64,000 nt of DNA from Variovorax sp. KK3. Lineage in GTDB: Bacteria; Pseudomonadota; Gammaproteobacteria; Burkholderiales; Burkholderiaceae_C. Positions 18,007 through 25,857 of this stretch are shown one piece after another. Under the pieces are notes generated by a model. The model was not told the DNA's origin, did no database searches, and worked only from the letters and a program-made list of their open reading frames with translations. Location: contig NZ_LYVO01000027.1 of NCBI RefSeq assembly GCF_001984055.1, positions 1 to 64,000 on the forward strand, read 5' to 3'. The stretch's first letter is position 1; each line of letters starts with the position of its first letter. Position numbers and translations under genes: made by a program.

Positions 18007-18975
18007 TCAGTCCAGCTTTGCGCCAGAAGCCTTGACGATGGATTCGTAGCGCTTGATCTCGGAGACGATGAACTGCCCGAAGTCCTCCGGCGTGCCGCCG
18101 CCGATCTCGGCACCGAACTCGGCCATGCGGCGCTTGAGGTCGGCCGACTGCAGCACTTCGTTGGCCTGCGCGTTGAGCTTGTCGATGACGGGCCGCGGCG
18201 TGCCGGCCGGCGCCATGAGCCCGTACCACGACGACGCATAGATACCCGGCAAGCCGGCTTCGTCGAAGGTGGGCACGTCGGGCAGCGCGGGGTTGCGCTT
18301 CTTCGACGCCACGGCCAGCGCGCGCATGCGGCCGCTGGCGATGAAGGGCAGGCACGTGGTGGTGTCGAGCATCAGCGAGATGTGGCCCGCCGCCAGGTCG
18401 GCCTCGGCCGGCGCGGTGCCCTTGTAGGGCACGTGCACGATGTCGATCTTGGCCGCCGACATGAACTGCACGGCCGCCAAGTGCTGCGACGAACCGACGC
18501 CGCCCGAGCCGTAGTTGAGCTTGCCCGGGTTGGCCTTGGCCGCGTCGATGACGTCCTTGACCGACTTGAAGGGCGAGTTGCCCGGCACCACGAGGATGTT
18601 GGGCACCGCCGACACGTAGACGATGGGTGCGAAGTCCTTGACGGGGTCGAAGCCGAGCTTCGAATACAGGTGGATGTTGACCGCGTTCGGGCTGATCGAC
18701 CCCATCAGCAGGTTGTAGCCATCGGCCTTGACGCGCGCCGCCAGCTCGGTGCCGATGTTGCCGCCCGCGCCGCCGCGGTTGTCGATGACGATCGGCTGGC
18801 CCAGCTTCTGCGCCAAGGGCTCCGAGATCATGCGCGCCGTGGTGTCGACGCCGCCGCCCGCGGGCCAGGGGACCATGAGCTTGATCGGCTGGTTGGGGTA
18901 CGAGGGGTCGGCTGCCGCCGCACCCGCCACGGCCACCAGTGCGGCAGCGAGGCAGGCATGCACTTTCTTCATCAT
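18007..18975 (-). CDS. Bug-family (TctC-like) periplasmic solute-binding receptor
   Basis: The protein has 322 residues, with a signal peptide (MMKKVHACLAAALVAVAGAAAA) and the Bug fold: YPNQPIKLMVPWPAGGGVD, GQPIVIDNRGGAGGNIGTELAARVKADGYNLLMG, and VPYKGTAPAEADLAAG further on. Bug receptors capture carboxylates and amides in the periplasm, classically for TctAB transporters, though most genes in this family lie alone. No tctA/tctB is in the window. It is the first gene of the leuCDB operon (6-base gap) and divergent from a LysR regulator. The ligand is probably a hydroxylated di- or tricarboxylate used by the downstream enzymes (inference). Confidence 0.9.
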   Translation of the reverse strand: MMKKVHACLAAALVAVAGAAAADPSYPNQPIKLMVPWPAGGGVDTTARMISEPLAQKLGQPIVIDNRGGAGGNIGTELAARVKADGYNLLMGSISPNAVNIHLYSKLGFDPVKDFAPIVYVSAVPNILVVPGNSPFKSVKDVIDAAKANPGKLNYGSGGVGSSQHLAAVQFMSAAKIDIVHVPYKGTAPAEADLAAGHISLMLDTTTCLPFIASGRMRALAVASKKRNPALPDVPTFDEAGLPGIYASSWYGLMAPAGTPRPVIDKLNAQANEVLQSADLKRRMAEFGAEIGGGTPEDFGQFIVSEIKRYESIVKASGAKLD

Positions 18976-19053
18976 CGCGTCTCCTGTGCTTGTAGTGGGG
19001 CCGATGCTAGGTACGCCCATCCTTCGCGGCAATCACAATTAAGGCATGCACCC

Positions 19054-19070
19054 CATGAGCAAAGCTCATG
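19054..19070. promoter_or_regulatory. LysR-type operator candidate (T-N11-A palindrome)
   Basis: CATGAGC-aaa-GCTCATG is a perfect 7-3-7 inverted repeat that contains the T-N11-A core of LysR-type binding sites. It lies between the Bug-leuCDB operon (start 18975) and the LysR gene (start 19106), the usual position for a divergent LTTR operator, and argues against the longer ORF reading of the regulator. Confidence 0.6.
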
Positions 19071-19105
19071 ACTGCGCACCCCTGACCCAATGGCTCTATG
19101 GCTCT

Positions 19106-20005
19106 ATGGCTCGTCGGCTTCCTCCACTCAACGCTCTGCGCGCCTTCGAGGCCGCGGCCCGTCTCGGCAACTTCACGCGCGCGGCCGAGGAGCTGTGCGT
19201 CACGCAGGGCGCGGTGAGCCGCCACGTGGCCACGCTGGAAGGCTGGCTGCGGCTGCCCTTGTTCGACCGGGCGCGGCACGGCATCCGGCTCACTGCGGCC
19301 GGCCAGAGTTACTTCGACACCGCGCGCGCCGCGCTCGACCAGATCGACTACGGCACGCGCCAGTTGCAGGCCGGCCCCGACGAGCGGCGGCTGCGCATCA
19401 AGCTGCCGCCCACCTTCGCGATCCGCTGGCTCGTGCCGCGGCTCGCGCGCTTCCATGCGCTGCATCCGCGCATCGACGTGCAGATCACCACCTCGCACGA
19501 GCGGGCCGACTTCGACCGCGAAGACGTGGACGTGAGCATCCATTCGGAGGCGACGCCTCCGGCAGGGCCCGGCTTCCGGCGGCTCTTCGGCGAAACGCTG
19601 GTACCCGTGTGCGCGCCGGGCCTGCTGGCGCGCGGCCCCGCGCTGGCCCGGCCCGGCGACCTGGCGCAGCACGTGCTGCTGTGCTCGATGAACCGCCCCA
19701 AGGACTGGCCCGCCTGGCTGGCCGCCGCCGGCGCGCCGCAGATCGACGGCAACGGCGGCCTCAAGTTCGAGAACGCGGCGCTGGCCTATCAGGCCGCTGC
19801 CGACCAGTTGGGCGTGACGGTGGCGCTCGACGCCTTCGTGCGCGACGACCTGGCGACCGGCCGGCTGGTCGCGCCCTTCGCGTTGCGGGTAGCGACCAGA
19901 GGTGCCTATTACCTCGCGTGGCGCGACCAGGCACAGCAGCCCGAGCGTGTACGCGCCTTCGACGAATGGATCGTCGACGAGGCTCAGGCGATGGAAATCG
20001 GTTGA
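19106..20005 (+). CDS. LysR-family transcriptional regulator (GcvA-like)
   Basis: The protein has 299 residues from the ATG at 19106. The N-terminus MARRLPPLNALRAFEAAARL aligns directly with GcvA-type regulators, followed by the helix-turn-helix (NFTRAAEELCVTQGAVSRHVATLE, with GCVTQ-like core) and a periplasmic-binding-like effector domain. Upstream ATGs at 19046 and 19055 give extensions that are not family-like and would overlap a palindromic operator. No strong ribosome binding site precedes 19106; an 8-base direct repeat (tggctcta) does. It is divergent from the Bug-leuCDB operon, which it most likely controls in response to the imported carboxylate or a pathway intermediate. Confidence 0.88.
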   Translation: MARRLPPLNALRAFEAAARLGNFTRAAEELCVTQGAVSRHVATLEGWLRLPLFDRARHGIRLTAAGQSYFDTARAALDQIDYGTRQLQAGPDERRLRIKLPPTFAIRWLVPRLARFHALHPRIDVQITTSHERADFDREDVDVSIHSEATPPAGPGFRRLFGETLVPVCAPGLLARGPALARPGDLAQHVLLCSMNRPKDWPAWLAAAGAPQIDGNGGLKFENAALAYQAAADQLGVTVALDAFVRDDLATGRLVAPFALRVATRGAYYLAWRDQAQQPERVRAFDEWIVDEAQAMEIG

Positions 20006-20152
20006 TGCGCGGAGGGGCTTCGCACCTACAAGCGAACTGGCCAATTCCTCGTCTCACGGCAGAGTGCGTGGCGTGACGATGAAGTTGTCGCCATGGTGGC
20101 GGCGGCCGTTGCGAAATCGCGCAGCGGCAATGCTCCAACCGAGGAAACAGTC

Positions 20153-20338
20153 ATGAACAAGGATCAAGTCAAGGGCACCCTGGAACAAGCCAAGGGCTCC
20201 GTGAAGGAAACCGTGGGCAAGGCGGTCGGCAACGAACGCCTGCAAGCCGAAGGCACGGCGGACAAGACGGCCGGTGCCGTTCAGAAGAAGGTGGGCGACG
20301 TCAAGGAAGCGGCCGAGACCCTGGTCAAGAAGCCCTGA
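20153..20338 (+). CDS. CsbD-family small stress protein
   Basis: The protein has 61 residues, starting at the ATG at 20153 with GAGGAAACAGTC upstream. The sequence MNKDQVKGTLEQAKGSVKE, VGNERLQAEGTADKTAGAVQ and the Lys/Glu-rich helical pattern are diagnostic of the CsbD/YjbJ family, abundant hydrophilic proteins induced in general stress or stationary phase, with no enzymatic role known. It stands alone between two catabolic clusters. Expression is probably under a stress-responsive promoter; none is obvious by eye. Confidence 0.92.
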   Translation: MNKDQVKGTLEQAKGSVKETVGKAVGNERLQAEGTADKTAGAVQKKVGDVKEAAETLVKKP

Positions 20339-20422
20339 GCCCGGCCCACTGAACTCGCCTCGGTGACTCGACCGGCAGTGCGGCATCGCGCCGCCTCCCG
20401 CGTCGAGCCCGGTTCCGCCGGC

Positions 20423-21400
20423 TCAGTCGAGCTTGACCTTGGCCTGGCGGATGACCTTGCCCCACATGGCACGGTCGGCCTCGATGAACGCGCTGAATTC
20501 AGCCGGTGAGTTGCAGCGCAGCTCGCCGCCGTAAGAGCGCCACTTGTCGCCCAGCTCCTTCGACTCGCACGCCTTCTTCATCGCGGCGCTGAGTTTGTCG
20601 AGGACGGCCTGTGGCGTGCCCGCAGGCGCCAGCAGTCCCTGCCACGCAATCGGTGCGTAGTCGGGCAAACCGGCCTCGGCGAAGGTCGGCACTTCCGGAA
20701 AGCTCGAATGCCGCGTCTTGCCCGTGATGGCGAGCAGCTTGAGCTTGCCCGCTCGAATGTTGCCGGCCGCTGCCGGAAGGCCGTCGAACATCAACTGCAC
20801 CTGGCCGGCGATCAGGTCGGTGTACGGGCTGTTGCTGTTGTAGGGCACGAGGTTGGTCTTCACGCCAGCAGCGTCGTTGAACCACACGCCCGACAGATGC
20901 GAGTAGCTGCCGATGCCGGCCGTGGCGACCGTCACCGAATCGGGCTTGGCCTTGAGTTCGGCGATGAGCGCGCGCGCATCCTTGGCCGGCAACGCGGGCG
21001 TCGCGATCAATCCGGTGTTGAGCACACCCATCAGGCTGATGGGCGCGAAGTCGCGCTCGGCATTGAACGGCAGCTTGGCGTACAGGTGCGGCACGACCGA
21101 CAGCGAACTCGTGGTGCCGATGTACAGCGAATACCCGTCGGCAGGCGCCTTGGCCGCAGCTTCGGTGCCGATGATGTTCGACGCCCCCGGACGGTTCTCC
21201 ACGAAGAAGGACTGGCCGAGCACCTTGGTGAGCTCGGCGGCGATCTCGCGCGCATTGGCGTCGGGGCCGCTGCCGGCGGGGAAGGGGGCAATGATCTTCA
21301 CGGGCTTGACGGGGTACTCCTGCGCCTGGGCGGCCAGTGCCGTGAGGGCCAGGGCGCATAGCGCCAGCAGGGGGCGCAGGCGTGGAAATGCTTGGGTCAT
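20423..21400 (-). CDS. Bug-family (TctC-like) periplasmic solute-binding receptor
   Basis: The protein has 325 residues. The signal peptide ends LAAQAQ; the mature protein starts EYPVKPVKIIAPFPAGSGPDANAREIA and has FFVENRPGASNIIGTEAAAKAPADGYSLYIG, all typical of Bug receptors. The C-terminal end (KVIRQAKVKLD) is intact. It is divergently oriented to the VOC dioxygenase/hydroxylase cluster at 21561-25321, so it probably captures an aromatic acid or related carboxylate that the cluster degrades (inference). No membrane components are nearby. A strong sigma-70-like promoter lies directly upstream at 21454-21482. Confidence 0.9.
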   Translation of the reverse strand: MTQAFPRLRPLLALCALALTALAAQAQEYPVKPVKIIAPFPAGSGPDANAREIAAELTKVLGQSFFVENRPGASNIIGTEAAAKAPADGYSLYIGTTSSLSVVPHLYAKLPFNAERDFAPISLMGVLNTGLIATPALPAKDARALIAELKAKPDSVTVATAGIGSYSHLSGVWFNDAAGVKTNLVPYNSNSPYTDLIAGQVQLMFDGLPAAAGNIRAGKLKLLAITGKTRHSSFPEVPTFAEAGLPDYAPIAWQGLLAPAGTPQAVLDKLSAAMKKACESKELGDKWRSYGGELRCNSPAEFSAFIEADRAMWGKVIRQAKVKLD

Positions 21401-21453
21401 CGATGTCTCCTTGGGTAGTGGAAAGCGGGTAGGGATCGGTTCGGGACGGTCGA

Positions 21454-21482
21454 ATCCTACGAAAACAATGTTGATTTGTCAA
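21454..21482 (-). promoter_or_regulatory. Sigma-70-like promoter of the Bug gene
   Basis: On the minus strand TTGACA (21482-21477) is followed after exactly 17 bases by TAGGAT (21459-21454). It lies in an AT-rich island within an otherwise GC-rich region, 54 bases before the start codon at 21400. Confidence 0.6.
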
Positions 21483-21500
21483 AATACGATAATTACATTG
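21466..21500. promoter_or_regulatory. Candidate divergent control region of the aromatic cluster
   Basis: CAATGT (21466-21471) and ACATTG (21495-21500) form an inverted repeat in the AT-rich island between divergent genes. A plus-strand promoter candidate TTGATT-N17-TACATT (21471-21499) overlaps it, placed to drive the VOC dioxygenase gene. It is possibly the binding site of the IclR regulator at 23653 (inference). Confidence 0.35.
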
Positions 21501-21560
21501 CTTTTATTGTCCTTCATGGCGCACAATCTCCATCACGTTATCGACAGGAGACATTGCGTC

Positions 21561-22133
21561 ATGACACGCCAACCGCCGGATACCCCCACATCGCTGGCCC
21601 TGCAGTTCAGCCACATCGGCTTCTATGTGCGAGACCTGCCGCGCATGGCCAGCTTCTACAAGGAGGCCCTGCGCTTCACGCAGACCGACGCCGGCGACCT
21701 GGGCGCGGTGCAGTTGGTCTTCCTGAGCCGCGACCCCGCCGAGCACCACCAGATCGTGCTGGCCACGGGGCGGCCCGAGACGCTGGCCTTCAATCCAATC
21801 AACCAGATCTCGTTTCGCGTGCCCGACATCGGCACGCTGCGGCGCTTTCACGACCGGCTGGTCGCGCATGGCGCGCAGGACGTGCAGCCGGTCACGCACG
21901 GCAATGCGATTTCCATCTACTGCCGCGACCCCGAAGGCAACCGCCTCGAACTCTTCGTCGATACCCCCTGGTACTGCGACCAGCCGCTGCGCGAGCCCAT
22001 CGACTTCGCCGACAGCGACGAGGCGATCCTCGCGCGGGCCGAGGCCATCGCGAAGCGATTGCCCAAGTTCATGAGCCGCGCCGAATGGCAGGCCGAGATC
22101 GCGCGCCGCATGGCGGAGGACCAACGTGGCTGA
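21561..22133 (+). CDS. VOC-family (glyoxalase/extradiol type) dioxygenase
   Basis: The protein has 190 residues from the ATG at 21561 (GGAG upstream). It shows the vicinal-oxygen-chelate pattern: SHIGFYVRDLPRMASFYKEAL with a first metal His, AEHHQIVLATG, and DPEGNRLELFVDTPWY with the metal Glu. The VDTPWYC ending is typical of a subgroup annotated as biphenyl-2,3-diol 1,2-dioxygenase-like. An extradiol ring-cleaving role is suggested by the following hydroxylase and the FAH hydrolase, but single-domain VOC proteins have several activities. It overlaps the next gene by 8 bases. Confidence 0.85.
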   Translation: MTRQPPDTPTSLALQFSHIGFYVRDLPRMASFYKEALRFTQTDAGDLGAVQLVFLSRDPAEHHQIVLATGRPETLAFNPINQISFRVPDIGTLRRFHDRLVAHGAQDVQPVTHGNAISIYCRDPEGNRLELFVDTPWYCDQPLREPIDFADSDEAILARAEAIAKRLPKFMSRAEWQAEIARRMAEDQRG

Positions 22134-23619
22134 CCCGGTGTACGACGTCGCGATCGTCGGCCTGGGCCCCACCGGCGCGACGCTCGCCAACCTGCTGGGC
22201 ATGGCAGGCCTCTCGGTGCTCGTGCTCGACAAGGAGGCCGGCGTGTTCCCGCTGCCGCGCGCGATCCACTTCGACGGCGAGGTGATGCGCGTGTTCCAGA
22301 ACCTCGGCCTGCGCGAGGCCGTGCTCGAACGCGCGCGGCCCGGCACGCAGGGCATGCATTTCGTCAATGCCGCGGGCGAGACCATGCTGATCCGCGGCGG
22401 CACCGCGGCGCTGGGGCCGCACGGCTGCGCCAACAACTACTACTTTCACCAGCCCGAGCTCGAGGCCTTGCTGCGCGATGGGCTCGCGCGCTTTCCCAAC
22501 GTGTCGGTGCGGCTGCGTCATGCGCTCGAAGCGATCTCGGACGACGGCGACGGCGTGCGCCTGACGGTGCGCTCGCTCGATGACGACCGCGCGTGCCGTT
22601 TCAGCGCGCGCTACGTCGTCGGCGCGGACGGCGCGCGTTCGCTGGTGCGCGCGCACATGGGCAGCCCCATGCACGACCTCGGCCTGCGCCAGCCCTGGCT
22701 GGTGTTCGACGTGGTGTTGCAGCGGCCGGTCGACCTGCCGGACCACACCGTGCAGCATTGCGACCCGGCCCGCCCCATGACCTACTGCAACGTCACGGGC
22801 ACGCGCCGGCGCTGGGAAATCATGGTGATGCCCGGCGACGACCGCGAGGCGCTGCTCGCGCCCAAGAACCTGTGGCGCATGGTCGATCGCTGGGTCGCGC
22901 CCGACGACGCGACGCTGGAGCGCGCGGCCATCTACACCTTTCACTCCGTCATCGCCGAGGGCTGGCGGCGCGGGCGGCTGCTGCTTGCCGGCGATGCCTG
23001 TCACCAGACGCCGCCCTTCCTGGGCCAAGGCATGTGCGCGGGCATCCGCGACGCGGCCAACCTGACCTGGAAGCTCGAAGCCGTGCTGCGCGGCCGCGCG
23101 GCCGACACCCTGCTCGACACCTACGAAAGCGAACGCGCGCCGCACGTGCGCGAACTCATCGAACTCGCGGTGCGGCTCGGCGGGATCATCCAGACCACCG
23201 ACCCCGCGCTGGCCGCCGAACGCGACGCGAAGTTCCGCGCCGGCGCGCCCGAGGTCTTCGAGCTACCGCCGCAGGCCCTGGGCACCGGCGCCTTCGACGC
23301 ACGCGGCGGCGCGCCGGCCGGGCGGCCGTTTCCGCAACCTCGGCTCGCCGATGGACGACTGCTCGACGAGGCGCTGGGCCGCCGCATGGCGGTGATCGGC
23401 CGCAACGGCACCATCGCCGGCGTGTCGGCCGCCACGCACGACCGCTGGGAGCGGGCCGGCGCGATCGTGATCGACCGGCCCGAGCCCTGCATCGCCGATT
23501 GGCTCGACGCGCACCACGCCGACGCCGTGGTGCTGCGGCCCGACCGATATATCGTCGGGGTCGCGCGCACGGCCGCCGAACTCGAACGCATCTCGCAATG
23601 GGTACCGGCCGCGCCATGA
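22126..23619 (+). CDS. FAD-dependent aromatic hydroxylase, MhpA-like
   Basis: The protein has 497 residues, starting at GTG 22126 with GGAGGA five bases upstream. The FAD-binding motif (VAIVGLGPTGATLANLLGMAG), DG motif (VGADGARSLVRAHMG) and GD motif (LAGDACHQTPPFLGQGMC) place it in class A monooxygenases; PRAIHFDGEVMRVFQNLGL and the GQGMCAGIRDAANLTWKL segment are closest to 3-(3-hydroxyphenyl)propionate hydroxylase (MhpA). It should hydroxylate a phenolic ring with NAD(P)H and O2 to give a catechol that the adjoining dioxygenase could open. The substrate is not provable from sequence; a bicyclic or phenylpropanoid acid is plausible. Confidence 0.9.
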   Translation: MADPVYDVAIVGLGPTGATLANLLGMAGLSVLVLDKEAGVFPLPRAIHFDGEVMRVFQNLGLREAVLERARPGTQGMHFVNAAGETMLIRGGTAALGPHGCANNYYFHQPELEALLRDGLARFPNVSVRLRHALEAISDDGDGVRLTVRSLDDDRACRFSARYVVGADGARSLVRAHMGSPMHDLGLRQPWLVFDVVLQRPVDLPDHTVQHCDPARPMTYCNVTGTRRRWEIMVMPGDDREALLAPKNLWRMVDRWVAPDDATLERAAIYTFHSVIAEGWRRGRLLLAGDACHQTPPFLGQGMCAGIRDAANLTWKLEAVLRGRAADTLLDTYESERAPHVRELIELAVRLGGIIQTTDPALAAERDAKFRAGAPEVFELPPQALGTGAFDARGGAPAGRPFPQPRLADGRLLDEALGRRMAVIGRNGTIAGVSAATHDRWERAGAIVIDRPEPCIADWLDAHHADAVVLRPDRYIVGVARTAAELERISQWVPAAP

Positions 23620-23652
23620 ACGCCGACCCACGACCCATTGCAAGGACCCCGC

Positions 23653-24408
23653 GTGAGCGAAGAAAAATCCAACTCCAGCCTGGAGCGCATGCTCGCCGTA
23701 CTCGACCTGTTCGACGACCAGCGCCTGGCGCTCACGGCCGAGGAAGTAGCAGCGGCGCTGGAGGTCTCGCTGCCCACCGGCTACCGCTACGTGCGCACGC
23801 TGCTGGAGGCCGGACTGCTGCAGCGCGTGGAGAACTCGCAGGTCGCGCTGGGCCCGCGCATTATCCTGCTCGACCACTACATACGGCGGGCCGACCCGGT
23901 GCTGCGCGAAGGCATCCCGGTGATGCGCGAACTGGTGGAACAGACCGGCTTCGACTGCGTGACCACCGGCCTCTTCGGCACGCAGGTGCTCGACACCCAC
24001 CGCGAGCTGGGCAGCCGGCCCGCCACGCTGGCCTACGGCCGAGGCCGCCCCCGGCCGTTGTTCCAGGGCGGCGCGCCGAAGGTGCTGCTCGCGAGCTTCA
24101 CGCCGGTGCAGTTGCGCAAGGTGTTCGAGGCGCGGCGCGAGGAAGCGGTGCGCTCGGGCCTGCCGGCCGAGTGGACCGACTTCCGCAAGTACTACGCCGC
24201 CATCCGGCGCGCGGGCCACTACGTGTCGAAGGGCGAACTCGAACCGCAGCTGACCGCGGTGGCGGCGCCCATCCTCAAGGACGACGGCAGCGCCTGGGCC
24301 GCGCTGTCGCTGGTGCTCGAGACCGCGCGGCTCGCGGTGGTCGACACGGCCAAGCTGGTGCGGCTGGTGACCGAAGGCGCGGCGCGCATCGGCACCCGGC
24401 TGGGCTGA
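23653..24408 (+). CDS. IclR-family transcriptional regulator
   Basis: The protein has 251 residues from the GTG at 23653, supported by AAGGA six bases upstream; a TTG at 23638 is the alternative. The N-terminal winged helix (SLERMLAVLDLFDDQRLALT ... EEVAAALEVSLPTGYRYVRTLLEAG) and the larger effector-binding domain (VLREGIPVMRELVEQTGFDC ... VAAPILKDDGSAWAALSL) are standard. It sits inside the aromatic cluster, 33 bases after the hydroxylase gene, and likely regulates it, sensing the substrate or a ring-cleavage product. Confidence 0.9.
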   Translation: MSEEKSNSSLERMLAVLDLFDDQRLALTAEEVAAALEVSLPTGYRYVRTLLEAGLLQRVENSQVALGPRIILLDHYIRRADPVLREGIPVMRELVEQTGFDCVTTGLFGTQVLDTHRELGSRPATLAYGRGRPRPLFQGGAPKVLLASFTPVQLRKVFEARREEAVRSGLPAEWTDFRKYYAAIRRAGHYVSKGELEPQLTAVAAPILKDDGSAWAALSLVLETARLAVVDTAKLVRLVTEGAARIGTRLG

Positions 24409-24469
24409 TGGCCGCCCTTTCTTCTTTCCTGGATTTCTCAGTCTTCAACACGGATTCGACTTCATCATC

Positions 24470-25321
24470 ATGAAACTCATCAGCTACCACTATCAAGGAC
24501 AAGACAGCTACGGCGCCGTGCTCGCCGGCGACCGCGTGGCCGACTTGCGCAGTGTGTTCGGCGCGCGCGCCGACGACCTCAAGGCCCTGATCGCAGCCGA
24601 CCTGCTGGCCGAGGCCGCGCGCGCCGCGGCCGGTGCGAACGAGACGCTGGCATTGGCCGAAGTGCAACTGCTGCCCGTCATCCCCAACCCCGGCAAGATC
24701 GTCTGCGTGGGCCTCAACTACGGCGACCACGTGCGCGAGACCGGCCGCACCGTCACCGAGCAGCCGACGCTGTTCCTGCGCGTGGCGGAATCGCAGCTCG
24801 CGCACGGCGAAGACATCGCGCTGCCGCCCGAATCAAGCAAGCTCGACTACGAAGGCGAGATCGCCGTCGTCATCGGCAAGGGTGGCCGGCGCATCGCCGA
24901 GGCCGATGCCTGGCAGCACATCGCCGGCTATGCCTGCTACAACGACGGCACCATCCGCGACTGGCAGACCGCCACGCCGCAATGGACCGCCGGCAAGAAC
25001 TTCTGGCGCACCGGCGGCTTCGGCCCCTGGATGGTGACCCGCGACGAGATCGCCGACGACCAGGTGATGACCCTCGTCACGCGCCTGAACGGCGAAGAGA
25101 TGCAGCGCACCACCACCGACAAGCTGATCCACAGCATCCCGCGCCAGATCGCGCACATCTCGGCCTTCACGCCCCTGTCGCCCGGCGACGTGATCGTGAC
25201 CGGCACCCCGGGCGGCGTCGGCGCCAAGCGCACGCCGCCGGTGTGGATGAAGGCGGGGGACGTGGTGGAGGTGGAGGTGGATGCGATCGGGGTTCTGCGC
25301 AATGGGGTGAGGGGGGAGTAG
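24470..25321 (+). CDS. Fumarylacetoacetate hydrolase-family protein
   Basis: The protein has 283 residues. It has the conserved GKIVCVGLNYGDHVRETG, a metal-binding E-x-E (SKLDYEGEIAVVIGKGG), a further acidic ligand in CYNDGTIRDWQ, the lysine of TAGKNFW and the terminal PGDVIVTGTPGGVGAKRTPP loop. Family members hydrolyse C-C bonds of acylpyruvates or hydrate/decarboxylate meta-cleavage products; this subgroup is often labelled 2-keto-4-pentenoate hydratase or 5-oxopent-3-ene tricarboxylate-type hydrolase. It follows the IclR gene by 61 bases and completes a hydroxylase, dioxygenase, hydrolase route. Confidence 0.92.
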   Translation: MKLISYHYQGQDSYGAVLAGDRVADLRSVFGARADDLKALIAADLLAEAARAAAGANETLALAEVQLLPVIPNPGKIVCVGLNYGDHVRETGRTVTEQPTLFLRVAESQLAHGEDIALPPESSKLDYEGEIAVVIGKGGRRIAEADAWQHIAGYACYNDGTIRDWQTATPQWTAGKNFWRTGGFGPWMVTRDEIADDQVMTLVTRLNGEEMQRTTTDKLIHSIPRQIAHISAFTPLSPGDVIVTGTPGGVGAKRTPPVWMKAGDVVEVEVDAIGVLRNGVRGE

Positions 25322-25398
25322 CGCGCAGCGCGACACGCTCGCGCGTCACCTTCATCGGGTGGCGCGGCCTTGCGCGCATGCGTCGACGGGCAGTGGTT

Positions 25399-25857
25399 CT
25401 ACTTGAGCAAATCAGGCTTACTCTGCTGCAGCCACGCGCTCGTGGCTTCCATGTATTCCCGCGCCGTTGCCAGGGCGTCCTCGACGTCACGCTCCTTGGC
25501 GGTGAACGCACCTTGGTATTTGCGATTGCGCCAGTCTTTGAGTGCCTCGGCCTGGTCTTGAAGCCGGATCGACAGATTCATCACGGCAGCGGCCGCCTCG
25601 AGGCCGGCATCGTGGTGGCCCGCTCTGGAAGTCACGCGCACGCCGCGGGCAGCCAGCACCCCGAGTGCGCAGAAGAAGACGGCGTCGTACGCCGCATCCA
25701 TACGGGTGCTGGTGCTGTTGGCCGAGCGCCGCGCGTCTTCGAGCTTTCGGCCGGCCTCGGTCAGCCAACCCTGCACGGCGCTCTTGTTGACCGTGGAAAT
25801 CCGCTCCAGTGGCGTTCCTGGCGTGTTGAGCAGCGCATCAAGCGTAGGGATGGACAT
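25399..25857 (-). CDS. HEPN-domain protein partnered with an MNT protein (type VII TA-like)
   Basis: The protein has 152 residues and is all helical. The C-terminal part (KDWRNRKYQGAFTAKERDVE ... ALATAREYMEATSAWL) resembles HEPN proteins. The RNase motif R-N-x-x-x-H reads R110-N-R-K-Y-Q115, so the catalytic histidine is replaced; either this is a degenerate or differently acting HEPN, or a tyrosine substitutes. Its start overlaps the upstream MNT gene by 20 bases. HEPN/MNT pairs are toxin and nucleotidyltransferase antitoxin (HepT/MntA) or defence modules. It is the second gene of the pair. Confidence 0.75.
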   Translation of the reverse strand: MSIPTLDALLNTPGTPLERISTVNKSAVQGWLTEAGRKLEDARRSANSTSTRMDAAYDAVFFCALGVLAARGVRVTSRAGHHDAGLEAAAAVMNLSIRLQDQAEALKDWRNRKYQGAFTAKERDVEDALATAREYMEATSAWLQQSKPDLLK

